From contig NZ_BCWY01000003.1 of NCBI RefSeq assembly GCF_001894825.1, forward strand, positions 62,001 through 126,000: a stretch of DNA of 64,000 nt, given 5' to 3'. Positions 53,628 through 62,491 of this stretch are shown piece by piece. The position numbers were made by a program, and so were the translations under genes. Each line of letters begins with the position of its first letter. Within the stretch, counting starts at the first letter, position 1. A model generated the notes under the pieces. It was not told the origin of the DNA and searched no databases. It saw nothing but the letters and a program-made list of their open reading frames with translations. This DNA comes from Rhodococcus jostii NBRC 16295 (GTDB lineage Bacteria; Actinomycetota; Actinomycetes; Mycobacteriales; Mycobacteriaceae).

Positions 53628-53645
53628 TAACTTCTTCTAAAGTTA
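53628..53645. promoter_or_regulatory. Inverted repeat just upstream of LysR 1
   Basis: TAACTT-(6 bp)-AAGTTA, perfect arms, abutting the ribosome-binding site. The left part TTAACTTC recurs in the palindrome at 56730. Candidate LysR binding site. Confidence 0.45.
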
Positions 53646-53658
53646 GGAGGTGGGTCGG

Positions 53659-54579
53659 GTGCTGGACACGACCAGGATGTTCACGCTGCGCGAGGTCGCC
53701 GAGCACGGCTCGATCACCGCGGCAGCGGCGGCGCTCGGGTACACCACTTCGGCTGTCTCCCAACAAATCGCCAAGCTGGAGAAGGAGGCCGGGCAACCAC
53801 TCCTCGAGCGGCACGCGCGAGGTATCGTGCTGACCGAGGCCGGGCGGTCGGTGGTCCGGCACACCGAACGCATCCTGATCGAACTCGAGGCCGCCAATGC
53901 CGAACTCGCGGAGATCAAGGGACTGCGGGCGGGTGTGCTGGCGCTCGGCACCTTCCCCACGGCCGGGTCGTCTCTGCTGCCACTCGTGGTCAAGGAGTTC
54001 AAGACTCGGCACCCGGGAGTCGAGTTGAAGGTGCTCAGTGGCCGGTTTGCATATTTGGTCGATGCGCTTCGCCGCCGGGAGACCGAACTGTCGCTGCTGT
54101 GGGACTACGAGTGGAACCGAGTGGATGACCCCACGTTGACGTACCACCACGTGATGAACGATCCGACCGTGCTGCTGGTGTCGGAACGGCACCGACTGGC
54201 CGACCGCGACTCGATCCGGATCGCCGAATTGCGCGACGAGTCGTGGGTGGTTCGCGCCGACGATCATCCGGTCGCACAAACCCTCGAAAAACTTTGTCAG
54301 CAAGGTGGTTTCACGCCACGCACGAGTGTCTTCGCGCACGACTACGGTGAGGTGCAGGCGATGGTCGCCGTCGAGCTCGGCGTGGCTATTGCTCCGCGAC
54401 TGGCCGTGCTCAACCTTCGGCCCGACGTCCGGTCGATTCCCCTCGCTACCCGTCCGCCGCAACGGCGGATCCTGGTCGCGCATCTGACCGAGCGGCGGCT
54501 GAGCCCGGCCGCGCAGGAAGGAATCGCGGTGTGCGCTGCCGCCGCCCACCAGCTGCAGGAGGGCTTCGAAACCGGATAG
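53659..54579 (+). CDS. LysR-type regulator of organic-acid genes 1
   Basis: 306-aa LTTR with HTH EHGSITAAAAALGYTTSAVSQQIAKLE and an effector domain carrying LGTFPTAGSSLL. The GTG at 53659 is best spaced from AGGAGG (53645-53650). Paralogous to LysR 2 at 58.6 kb (shared FPT-SSLL and SLLW-Y-W segments). It lies between divergent CoA-transferase and convergent CitE-like genes and probably controls one or both operons. Confidence 0.85.
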   Translation: MLDTTRMFTLREVAEHGSITAAAAALGYTTSAVSQQIAKLEKEAGQPLLERHARGIVLTEAGRSVVRHTERILIELEAANAELAEIKGLRAGVLALGTFPTAGSSLLPLVVKEFKTRHPGVELKVLSGRFAYLVDALRRRETELSLLWDYEWNRVDDPTLTYHHVMNDPTVLLVSERHRLADRDSIRIAELRDESWVVRADDHPVAQTLEKLCQQGGFTPRTSVFAHDYGEVQAMVAVELGVAIAPRLAVLNLRPDVRSIPLATRPPQRRILVAHLTERRLSPAAQEGIAVCAAAAHQLQEGFETG

Positions 54580-54585
54580 GGGCGG

Positions 54586-55443
54586 TCAGCTTCGGCCGAT
54601 TCCGAACGCGTCGGCAAGGTGGGTGATCTTCTCGGCCCGACCGAGCCGGGGCGGGTCGCTGCCGTCGCGGACAATCCGGCCGCGGGCTTCGAAATCGGCG
54701 AGAAACTCCCGCGCCCAGGTCACGTCCGAGGGCGTGGGGCTGACGGTCTCGTTGATTGCCGGTAGTTGTTCGGTGTCCAGACACAGCTTCCCGGTCAAAC
54801 CGAGGGACACGGACACGGCGGACTGCTCACGCAGCACGGTGTGACTGTTGCTGACGGTGGGGCCGTCGATCGGTCCGGGCAGGTTGCCGATTCGGCTGGC
54901 GACCACCAGCCGGGAGCGGGGGTAGGCCATGGCGAGTTCGTCGGCACTGGTGCCGGTGTCGCGTCGGTAGTCGCCGCTGCCGAAGGCGAGCCGGAACACG
55001 CCGCGGGCGCGGGCGATATCACCGGCCTGGTCGATTCCGAGGGCGGATTCGACCAACGCGAGTACCGGGGTGGATCTGCCGAGTCGGTCGAAGGTTTCGG
55101 TGACATGTTCGGCGGCTTCGGCTTTCGCGAGCATCACGCCCGCCAGTCCGGGAAGCCCGGCGAGGCGATCGACGTCATCGCTCCAGTATGCCGAGGAGCG
55201 GTCGTTGATCCGCACCCAGGCCGAGGCGGTCTCCAGCCAGGCGGCGACATCTTCCCGTGCGCCGGACTTGAGTTGAGGATCGACGGCGTCCTCGATGTCG
55301 AGGACGATTTGGTCCGCGCAGGAGCGGTCGGCCGGATCGAACAGGTCGGACCGGGTGCCGTTGACCAGTAGCCAGGAGCGGGCGATCCGAGCATCGATTT
55401 CCCGACGTGCGATCGCCACGTTCTCCGGTGTTCGGATCCTCAT
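54586..55443 (-). CDS. CitE-like CoA ester lyase 2
   Basis: 285-aa HpcH/HpaI-family lyase. Metal and CoA-region landmarks are VLDIEDAVDPQ, Glu in ALVESALGID and Asp in FGSGDYRRDTG. It is distant from lyase 1 (different N-terminus, SWLLVNGTRSDLFD), so it probably uses a different acyl-CoA. ATG at 55443 overlaps the PrpF stop (ATGA). Its own CoA transferase is not adjacent; the class III transferase at 52-53 kb is the nearest. Confidence 0.82.
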   Translation of the reverse strand: MRIRTPENVAIARREIDARIARSWLLVNGTRSDLFDPADRSCADQIVLDIEDAVDPQLKSGAREDVAAWLETASAWVRINDRSSAYWSDDVDRLAGLPGLAGVMLAKAEAAEHVTETFDRLGRSTPVLALVESALGIDQAGDIARARGVFRLAFGSGDYRRDTGTSADELAMAYPRSRLVVASRIGNLPGPIDGPTVSNSHTVLREQSAVSVSLGLTGKLCLDTEQLPAINETVSPTPSDVTWAREFLADFEARGRIVRDGSDPPRLGRAEKITHLADAFGIGRS

Positions 55444-56594
55444 CGCGCGGAGCCGACCAGTGCCGGAGCCGGCGCCGGGGCGGTGACGAACAGTTCCGCC
55501 GATGCGATGCGGCGGGCCGCCCGGTGCAGGGTGACCGATTCGAGGACCCCGTCGGCTGAGGTGGCGAGGTCGACGTCGAGTACCCCGGCGGGTGTTCCCA
55601 CCCGCAGCGAACCGGGCCACCGTACCTGCGTGTTGTCGGTGACGACACCTCCGGTCACGGTGGACGCCGCGGCGACCGCGACCGCAGATGTGAGCCCGAT
55701 TGCCGGGTGCGGGGCGAGCATGGACAGCATCCGGACCGAGACGTCGTAATCCTCGGCGCCGATGTCGACGCCGGCGCTGGTGCGGTAGTTTCTCGGCGGA
55801 CCCACGACACCGACTTTCGGAATCGCGTGGGAGATGGGATCTCCCGGCATGCTCAGTCCCATCCGCAACGATGATTCCTGTCGCAGCCGGAGCAGCAACG
55901 GCAGGTGTTCGGCGATCGTCTGGTTGTCCTCCGCGCCGGTCAGGCCGAGGTCGGCGGCGTCGAACAGCGCCGCCGGGGCGCCGGCGACGACCATCGTGGC
56001 GTGATAGCTGCGGCCCGCGATCGTGACACGATCGATGGATGCGCCGGTGGGCAGCAGTGTGGCCGCGCCGCCGGCGAGACCGGTGAAGGTGAGCCCCACC
56101 GGGACACCCAACGCGCTGGTACCGGGCACGGCAGCGTCGCCTTCTGTGGGGATCATCCCGCCCGGGGTGGCGATCTCGGCGTTCAGGATCGCGCCGGTGT
56201 TCTGGTTCCGCATCCGCACGGTCGTCGTCGCGGAGTCGACCGGAACGAACCCGGACTGCAACGCGTACAACCCGATCGCGGTGGCGCAGTTGCCGCAGTT
56301 GCTGCCCCATTCGACCTTGCGGTCACCGATCGCGACCTGCGCGAACAAGTAGTCGACGTCGATGCCGGGCTCGCTGGAGCGCCGCACGATCGCCGCCTTC
56401 GACGTGGTCGAGCTGCCGCCGCCGACACCGTCGAGCTGACGCGGATCACCAGAGCCGAATGCCGACGTCAAGATGGCGTCCAGGCCGCCGGCCTGGGCAA
56501 TGAGCGGATCGACGTCGAATGCGTTGAACAGCCAGCACTTGCTGGTGCCTCCCCGCATCCAGGTTCCATGAAGTGTGAACACGGTCCGGCCCAC
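55440..56594 (-). CDS. PrpF family isomerase (aconitate / oxalomesaconate type)
   Basis: About 384 aa. PrpF/4-oxalomesaconate tautomerase family: MRGGTSKCWLF near the N-terminus, SGDPRQLDGVGGGSSTTSKAA, and GSNCGNCATAIG carrying the conserved cysteines. GTG at 56594 is used; a second GTG at 56582 has better ribosome-binding-site spacing, so the start is uncertain by four codons. The family shifts double bonds in tricarboxylates such as aconitate. With a CitE-like lyase and a MatC-type carrier it suggests uptake and processing of an unsaturated di- or tricarboxylate. Confidence 0.82.
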   Translation of the reverse strand: MGRTVFTLHGTWMRGGTSKCWLFNAFDVDPLIAQAGGLDAILTSAFGSGDPRQLDGVGGGSSTTSKAAIVRRSSEPGIDVDYLFAQVAIGDRKVEWGSNCGNCATAIGLYALQSGFVPVDSATTTVRMRNQNTGAILNAEIATPGGMIPTEGDAAVPGTSALGVPVGLTFTGLAGGAATLLPTGASIDRVTIAGRSYHATMVVAGAPAALFDAADLGLTGAEDNQTIAEHLPLLLRLRQESSLRMGLSMPGDPISHAIPKVGVVGPPRNYRTSAGVDIGAEDYDVSVRMLSMLAPHPAIGLTSAVAVAAASTVTGGVVTDNTQVRWPGSLRVGTPAGVLDVDLATSADGVLESVTLHRAARRIASAELFVTAPAPAPALVGSAR

Positions 56595-56724
56595 CTTTCG
56601 GGTTTGAAGAGTCTGTGAGGCACCGCTGGAGGCTCTGATCGGATGGGGAGCGTGCTTCCCAGCGGTGTCCCACTACCCACCCTGACCTACATCAGAGTGG
56701 AGAACAATGGCGAGTAAGTCGATG

Positions 56725-56749
56725 AGGGTTAACTTCCGTTAAACCCTCG
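56725..56749. promoter_or_regulatory. Nested palindrome upstream of prpF-like gene
   Basis: GAGGGTT-(11 bp)-AACCCTC encloses a second perfect repeat TTAAC-ttcc-GTTAA (56730-56743). It lies just after the MatC stop and 130 bp before prpF: a terminator and/or LysR-type operator. Confidence 0.5.
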
Positions 56750-56766
56750 CGGGTGCTGTTCGTGCG

Positions 56767-58161
56767 CTAGACCAGCGTCGGGACGACCACCAGCAGCAGC
56801 CAGCACAGCGCCGGCGCGATCGCGACCACGATGCCCGCGTTGAGCAGCAGCTGCTTGTAGAACCGGGGCCGCTCGATGTTCTGGGCGTTGGCGAGGACGA
56901 GCGCCCCGTTGGTCGAGAACGGGGAGACGTCGACCACGGTGGCGGAGATGGCGAGGGCGGCCACGACTCCGACGACCGGCAGCGCCCCGGTTTGCAGCAA
57001 AGGAAGCGCGAGCGGGATGACGGCGGTGAGCAGCGCGGTCGATGATGCGAACGCCGAGGTGACGCCGATGACGTAGCACAGGACGACGGCGACCAGCAGC
57101 GGTGCGCCGATGGTGATCGCCATCTCGGCGAGGTGGTCGATCGTGCCGATCTCTTCCATGAGCGAGATGTAGGTGACCATGCCGGCGACGAGCAGCACGG
57201 TGGACCAGCTGATACCGGCGATGGCCTCACTCTGTTTGGACAGGTCGGTGAAGGCGAGGATCGCACCGGCCGCGATGGCAACGAAGCTGATCGGCATATG
57301 CAGCACCAGGACCAGCACCAACACCGCGGCAATCAGGACCAGGGTGAGCTTCTGGACGCCGGTGACCGGCTGCACGTCGTGGTCGGTGACGACCTCGGTG
57401 CGCGGCGTCCGGATGAGGACCTGAGTACCGCCCCCACCGGACGATCCGCCGGCCGACGTTCCCCCGGGTCCCGCGGTGGGGGTGCTCAGCGCGCTCCCAC
57501 CACCGTCGGAGTCGATGCCGGCGCTCGAGCCGGTGGCGGAGAACTCGAGGTTCCGTACCCGGGCAAGGACGGCGTAGCCGACCACTGTGAGGACCGAGAG
57601 CAGCAAATTGATGCCGTAGCTGGCGAAGAACAGGGTCCAGGGGGCGATCGTCAGGCCGCTCGACTCGACGATGTCGCGGACGAGGACACCGGAGACCGAG
57701 ATTGGGGAGAACGCTCCGGCGTGCGCGCCGTTGATGGTCATGATGCCCATTACCAGCGGACTCATCCGGGCCCGGGCGGCGAACGACATCGCCGCCGGGG
57801 AGATCAATGCGACGGCCGCCGGGCTGAACGTGCCCAGGGCCGTGAGCACGGAGGCACAGAAGAAGAACACCCACGGGACGATCGTCACTCGTCCGCGAAC
57901 GCCGCGTATGCAGGCGTTGACCAGGAGGTCGATGGTCCCGTTCTTCTTCGCCATACCGAAGAAGTAGGTGACGCCGATGATCGTCAGCACGATCGAACTG
58001 GGGAACTCGGCGAGGATTTCCTTGTCGTCGTAGCCGAGGAGGAACGCCCCCACGACGAAAGCGCCGATGAACCCCAATATGCCGATGTTGATGGGGAAGA
58101 AGGTGGCTATCACGAACATTGCCACCAACGCGATCAGTGGCAGTATCTCGATGGAAGTCAT
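56767..58161 (-). CDS. Dicarboxylate carrier (MatC / CitMHS-like)
   Basis: 464-aa integral membrane protein with about 12 segments and a long Gly/Ser-rich cytosolic loop (about residues 225-270; GGTSAGGSSGGGG) between two halves. The N-terminal half FPINIGILGFIGAFVVGAFLLGYDDKEILAEFPSS resembles the MatC N-terminal domain; the second half repeats it (IGVTSAFASSTALLTAVIP). Probably a malonate/dicarboxylate or citrate-like uptake carrier for the PrpF/CitE-like enzymes. ATG at 58161 overlaps the stop of a short upstream gene (ATGA). Confidence 0.82.
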   Translation of the reverse strand: MTSIEILPLIALVAMFVIATFFPINIGILGFIGAFVVGAFLLGYDDKEILAEFPSSIVLTIIGVTYFFGMAKKNGTIDLLVNACIRGVRGRVTIVPWVFFFCASVLTALGTFSPAAVALISPAAMSFAARARMSPLVMGIMTINGAHAGAFSPISVSGVLVRDIVESSGLTIAPWTLFFASYGINLLLSVLTVVGYAVLARVRNLEFSATGSSAGIDSDGGGSALSTPTAGPGGTSAGGSSGGGGTQVLIRTPRTEVVTDHDVQPVTGVQKLTLVLIAAVLVLVLVLHMPISFVAIAAGAILAFTDLSKQSEAIAGISWSTVLLVAGMVTYISLMEEIGTIDHLAEMAITIGAPLLVAVVLCYVIGVTSAFASSTALLTAVIPLALPLLQTGALPVVGVVAALAISATVVDVSPFSTNGALVLANAQNIERPRFYKQLLLNAGIVVAIAPALCWLLLVVVPTLV

Positions 58162-58478
58162 GGGCGTTCTTTCGGTTCGCTGCGGGGCGGGTCGAACGGC
58201 GCCTGGTCGGCGGCCGGTCGCGACGGACAGACGTGAATATGGGGCGGAATCACGCGACGTAGATCGGGAGCTGTCACTCCCGCAGGCGCTGTGCGCGGTG
58301 CACTCCGCCGCCCGAGGTGACTGTCGACGGCGTCGGCCGCCCACCCCGCACCGGGTTGCAGTACCTCATCGATGCCGGCCGACGGGAGCCGCAGTGAGCG
58401 CACTGGGCGACCGACAGGATCGACAGGGCGATTCGGTGCTGTGGTCCCGGGTGGTGAGGGAGCTGCGATCGTCTGCAT
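58158..58478 (-). CDS. Hypothetical 106-aa protein coupled to the MatC-like carrier
   Basis: Begins at ATG 58478 with a strong AAGGA six bases upstream, and its TGA overlaps the carrier's ATG (ATGA). The sequence is Pro-, Arg- and Ala-rich (PVGRPVRSLRLPS, DLRRVIPPHIHVCP), with no known family, signal or membrane segment. Composition looks weakly protein-like, so it could instead be a translated leader that couples carrier synthesis. The two translation signals are the main evidence. Confidence 0.5.
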   Translation of the reverse strand: MQTIAAPSPPGTTAPNRPVDPVGRPVRSLRLPSAGIDEVLQPGAGWAADAVDSHLGRRSAPRTAPAGVTAPDLRRVIPPHIHVCPSRPAADQAPFDPPRSEPKERP

Positions 58479-58593
58479 GTCACATCCTTCGCTTGATCAT
58501 TACCCAGATCACACTATGAGCGGGTTATGTTTATGACAATGTCGTATTTCTACGGCGGGGTTTAGCAAGATTAAAGGCTTGTGAGAGGTATCG

Positions 58594-59514
58594 ATGCGCA
58601 ACTCGTTCGATGTAGTGACACTGTTCCTGCTCCTCGACATCGCCGAGGCCGGATCCCTCACCGGCGGCGCCGAACGTGCCAACGTCACGCCATCCGCCGC
58701 GTCGCAACGCATCGCCAAGTTGGAACAGGAGATCCGGCAGCCGGTACTGACCCGCCTGCCTCGCGGCGTCCGGTTGACGGAGGCCGGTGAAATTCTCGTC
58801 ACGCGTGCGCGGCTGTTCCGCCAGGAAATGCGCGCTGCCCGTGGTGACTTGGAAGCTCTGCTGGGGCTCGAGCGCGGCACCGTCCGACTCGGCTCCTTCC
58901 CGACCGTCAGCGCCTCACTGCTCTCGGACGCGCTGAAGGACTATCACGCCCGCTGGCCCGGCATCGACGTGCGCGTCCAATCCGCGGTCCGCCCGCGACT
59001 GTTGGAAATGCTCCATTCGAGCGAGGTCGAAATGGCGTTGCTCTGGAGTTACGACTGGACCGAGGAGACTGAGAAATCCCTGGCCCTCATACCGCTGATG
59101 GAGGACGAAACGGTCCTGCTCGTCCCGCTTGACGGGCCATACATCGACAATGTCGCGGTGGCATCGCTGCGATCGGCGAAGTGGATCATCCGCAACGCAG
59201 ACCACCCGGCCGCCGAAGTGCTTTACCGTAGCTGCGAGACGGCAGGGTTCACCCCGAACGTCGTCTACGAGGCCCATGACTACCAAGAGATCGAAGCGAT
59301 GGTCGCCGCGGGGGTGGGCATCGCCATGGTTCCGCGTCTGGCCGTCGCACACCATCGCCCGGACGTCCACGCTGTGCGATTTCTTCCCACCGACCGTGTT
59401 CCGACACGATCGATTTACATCGCTTCGCTCGCGCGTCGGCAGTACACCCCGAGCATGCACGCCGTCTCCCGGGCACTGCACGACGCCGCCGACACCATCA
59501 CCGCGCGACGCTGA
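58594..59514 (+). CDS. LysR-type regulator of organic-acid genes 2
   Basis: 306-aa LTTR with HTH EAGSLTGGAERANVTPSAASQRIAKLE and effector-domain segments LGSFPTVSASLL and ALLWSYDWTEE, closely matching LysR 1. ATG at 58594 with GAGAGG. Divergent from the 106-aa/MatC-like operon, separated by 115 bp that contain GTTATG/ATGACA-rich AT tracts suited to LTTR binding. Likely activator of carrier and prpF-citE-like genes. Confidence 0.87.
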   Translation: MRNSFDVVTLFLLLDIAEAGSLTGGAERANVTPSAASQRIAKLEQEIRQPVLTRLPRGVRLTEAGEILVTRARLFRQEMRAARGDLEALLGLERGTVRLGSFPTVSASLLSDALKDYHARWPGIDVRVQSAVRPRLLEMLHSSEVEMALLWSYDWTEETEKSLALIPLMEDETVLLVPLDGPYIDNVAVASLRSAKWIIRNADHPAAEVLYRSCETAGFTPNVVYEAHDYQEIEAMVAAGVGIAMVPRLAVAHHRPDVHAVRFLPTDRVPTRSIYIASLARRQYTPSMHAVSRALHDAADTITARR

Positions 59515-60353
59515 CTTTCGTCTCCGCCCTGGCGTGAGGACAGCTATAGATGGCATCCGGCTGCGATCGTCCCCCACAGTGAGGGTGGTCAGCTCAATGG
59601 GGAAGACGCCGACGGGCGTGCGCCTCACCGTCCGCCGAGGTGCCTCCGACCGCCACGCCCACAATTTCCGCCATGGGTCGGAAGCATCGAGGCAGTTAGC
59701 CGGCCGGGTCAGGCCGTCGTGGGAATGGTGATTTCCGCTCTGCCGTCGAGGGCAGAGAGTAGATGGTGGTTGCGGGTCATGGCCACCGGATCGGTGGCCG
59801 CCACCGCGGTGGAGTCGCCGGAGTCTGGCATGAATGCCGCCACGTCATCATGGGGCCCGGAAGAAAACTCCAAGGTGTCAAGGTGGCACTTTCTTCGAAC
59901 TATTTTGTGACGAAGGTGGTTGTCGTACCGAACATTTAGTGAAGTCAGCCTCGGATGTCGAAAATGTCGGGCTACACCGGTTTGCCAGTGGCGCTGCGCA
60001 GCAGCGACGTCTGTCCGGCAAGGGATCCGCATCCGGCCTCGGCGACGGCGAGGCGCACGCACGGGTGCCACTCACGGAGCCGATGCAGGAGACGGCTGTT
60101 CCGGTTTGTCCTCGAGGGGAATTCAGCCTTCCCCGCCCCGGATGCGGGCGAGGGGACATGTCATCTGCCCAGGTCGTGCCCTGTCTGGTGCCGGCCGGCG
60201 CGCTTGGGCCCGGGGATCGGGCGCGCACCTGGACCGACACCCCCGGGGCATGAACGACCACCGGGGGCCCTGCGTCCTTCCTTGGCAAGACCCGGTGCGT
60301 GTGAGAACGCTACGGGCCTCGGCGTGACGGTAACCAGAGTGTTGTTACGAACC
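59515..60353. other. Gene-poor stretch between LysR 2 and carboxylesterase
   Basis: No gene is convincing here. Short frames exist on both strands but have no ribosome-binding site, no family resemblance and poor codon structure. A local AT-richer patch lies near 59880-59950, and several hairpins occur, for example CCCCGCCC/GGGCGAGGGG near 60130-60160 and CCCCCGG/CCGGGGG near 60240-60267. One minus-strand stretch ending at about 59978 (…LLRSATGKPV) reads open for some 50 codons and could be a gene remnant. Confidence 0.4.
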
Positions 60354-61997
60354 TCAGGCGGTGGGAGTGGTGGGGAGCCAGTTGTAGTTCTGCTCGTTCC
60401 AGAATCCACATCGATGGTCGGCCAGGTACTGCTCCGTGCTGACGGTGCGTGTGTTGGTGCCTGAATCCAGAACCATGATTTTGCCGTCACCGATCGCCGG
60501 CCACTCGGGCTGAGTGGAAGCAGTGGGACTGCCGTGCGCGGCGAATCCTGCCCAATAGGCCATCATCGTTTGCGACAATTGCTGCTGTTCTGGAGTGAAC
60601 CGCGTCGCCAATTCCCCGCCCCACAGGTACGGCAGCTGGGTGGAATGCGCTGCTCCGACGTTGAAATCGGGGAGTGTGGTTTCGCGTGTGGGTGCGTGCT
60701 CGTCGTCGAACCTGTAGAAGAAGACTCGTGGCTGGTGGACAGCAATTTCGTTCGCCAGCGTCAGGTATCGGCATCCTCCGAGCCCGTAGAACACACTGCT
60801 GTCATTCCATATCGTACTGAGTGCGTAGGCCGCACCGTAGGGACTCGGGAATGACGAGTATGGGTACTGGTCGGCGACAGCTTGTGCAAGTGGTCCGAAT
60901 TCTTCTTGCAGTTCCTGCTTGTATCGGTCCTCAGTCATATTTGCGAAAGGGATTGCCCAGCCGCGAGTTTCATCGCGTGTCTCCCCGATCATGATGGGGA
61001 CGTCGTTGAACGAACCCGACTCGATCGCCGCGTCCGGTGCTATCGGAAGTTCGGGACCCCCGACGATGGGCAGAGGGCCTGTGAGGATTCCCCCGAAATT
61101 CGCGCTCGCTGCGAGAAGTTCTTCGCCTGATCTGGATCGTAGGCAATGGGCAATGTCGCCGGGTTCGGAGCAGCCTGTCGATACTGCGAACGAAACGGTG
61201 TCAGCCTGAGCTTCTTCAGTTGAGTGGCTTGGGCATCCGCCGCTTTGGATGATCGCGCCCTGAAACAGACCCGTCGCTGTCGGCGAAGCGAGTTGGGCGC
61301 ACACCGAGTGTCCTCCGGCAGATTGGCCCACAATTGTGACTTGACTGGGGTCGCCGCCAAAGCTCGCGATGTTCTCTTGAACCCAGCGCAGGGCTGCTTG
61401 CTGATCCAGGAGTCCAAAGTTGCCTGCGGTGCCGTCATCGACTCCAGGTAGCTGGAGGAAACCGAAGGCGCCGAGTCGGTAGTTGATGGTGACGACGACT
61501 GTGTTGAACTTTTCCGCGATTTGTGACCCATCTGATTGGCTTCCCGAACCACTCATGAAGCCACCTCCGTGAATCCAGAACAGGACCGGGAGGGGCCCTC
61601 GGGATCGTTCGGCGGGTGTATAGACGTTCAGATACAGACAATCTTCGCCATAGGACACATCGTCGCTGCCACCGCTCACCGGTTGATAGCACCTCGGGCC
61701 GAATTCCGCTGCTGAACGGATGCCGTCCCACGTCGGCGTCGGTGCGGGAGGCTCCCACCGCAGAGCGCCGACAGGTGGGGCCGCATACGGCATGCCGAGG
61801 AACTGGTCCACCTGTCCAGTCGATATCCCCTCCACGTCACCAGTTTTCGTTGGGACAACCAACGAATGACTGTCCGATTCTGCCTGTGAACGTGAAGCTG
61901 CATGCTCGGGCCCCGCATCTGTGCCGCAACCTGCCAGAGCCGCCGTCAATGCCAGCACGATAGTTGTTTTCGCGAACAGTCGCGTTCTAACGCCCAC
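60354..61997 (-). CDS. Secreted type B carboxylesterase, lipoprotein
   Basis: 547-aa carboxylesterase/cholinesterase-family enzyme. Signal peptide with lipobox LAGC, lipidated Cys24. Nucleophile Ser226 in VGQSAGG, the EDCLYLNVYTP motif near residue 118, and oxyanion HGGGF. GTG at 61997 with AAGGAG. Visibly lower GC and different codon use from neighbours, suggesting recent acquisition. Broad ester or lactone hydrolysis at the cell surface is likely; a feruloyl- or triacylglycerol-type role cannot be read. It starts 19 bp past the stop of a decayed solute-binding-protein fragment. Confidence 0.87.
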   Translation of the reverse strand: MGVRTRLFAKTTIVLALTAALAGCGTDAGPEHAASRSQAESDSHSLVVPTKTGDVEGISTGQVDQFLGMPYAAPPVGALRWEPPAPTPTWDGIRSAAEFGPRCYQPVSGGSDDVSYGEDCLYLNVYTPAERSRGPLPVLFWIHGGGFMSGSGSQSDGSQIAEKFNTVVVTINYRLGAFGFLQLPGVDDGTAGNFGLLDQQAALRWVQENIASFGGDPSQVTIVGQSAGGHSVCAQLASPTATGLFQGAIIQSGGCPSHSTEEAQADTVSFAVSTGCSEPGDIAHCLRSRSGEELLAASANFGGILTGPLPIVGGPELPIAPDAAIESGSFNDVPIMIGETRDETRGWAIPFANMTEDRYKQELQEEFGPLAQAVADQYPYSSFPSPYGAAYALSTIWNDSSVFYGLGGCRYLTLANEIAVHQPRVFFYRFDDEHAPTRETTLPDFNVGAAHSTQLPYLWGGELATRFTPEQQQLSQTMMAYWAGFAAHGSPTASTQPEWPAIGDGKIMVLDSGTNTRTVSTEQYLADHRCGFWNEQNYNWLPTTPTA

Positions 61998-62015
61998 CCA
62001 AATCTCCTTGGATTG

Positions 62016-62165
62016 TCAGATGATTCCCTGGTCGAACGAAATGAAGGCGCCGATGTCGCCACCGGCGAGTAGGGCGGGTTGCTCGGGAGGGCTGGTGCCG
62101 ATCATTTTCACGGCGGCAGGCTCGCCCCGAGACTTCGCAGGTACAGGAAGGCTTGGAGCCCTCGC
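62016..62165 (-). pseudogene. Frameshifted remnant of an ABC solute-binding protein
   Basis: Minus-strand translation gives GLQAFLYLRSLG in one frame, then, after a 1-base shift, AAVKMIGTSPPEQPALLAGG followed by DIGAFISFD and a TGA at 62016. The intact gene at 63315 reads LYLRSLG, then SVKLVNTSPPEQPALLARG and DIDGFLSFD in the same order. So this is a decayed copy of the same SsuA/NMT1-like family in opposite orientation. Its 5' part is missing. Confidence 0.75.
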
Positions 62166-62169
62166 CGAT

Positions 62170-62491
62170 GGCAGCCAAGTATCTGCAGGTGAGGCATACG
62201 GCGCATCAAGGCCGTCCCGGTAGACGGACCCGAAAGGCTGACCTGCATGAATGTGGGAGATCTGTGAAAGGCGTAGTCGGCGTTGACTACCGCACGCCAG
62301 CGTCCTGGCGAGACATCCCCAATTCTCGGCCGTCGAGCCGGAGAGTCATGCGAAGCGGTGGAATACTTCGCGTGCGTGCAATCCCGTTTCGTCTCGCGGG
62401 TTCGCCTACCGGACCGCTGGGGGTGTGCCGGGGCGCGCGCAAACTGATACTCGAATTCTCAGTTCCAGTCGACCGACCCCATGGAGTACAG
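62170..62491. other. Non-coding stretch before the enoyl-CoA hydratase
   Basis: No gene is recognised in this roughly 320-bp interval. The frame that runs into the hydratase upstream of 62492 has no family resemblance. It may carry the hydratase promoter; I see no clear -10/-35 pair. Confidence 0.4.

Noticed and set aside
59834-60288. Short open frames on both strands in the gene-poor stretch
   Set aside because: They lack ribosome-binding sites, family similarity and consistent codon bias, and they overlap one another.
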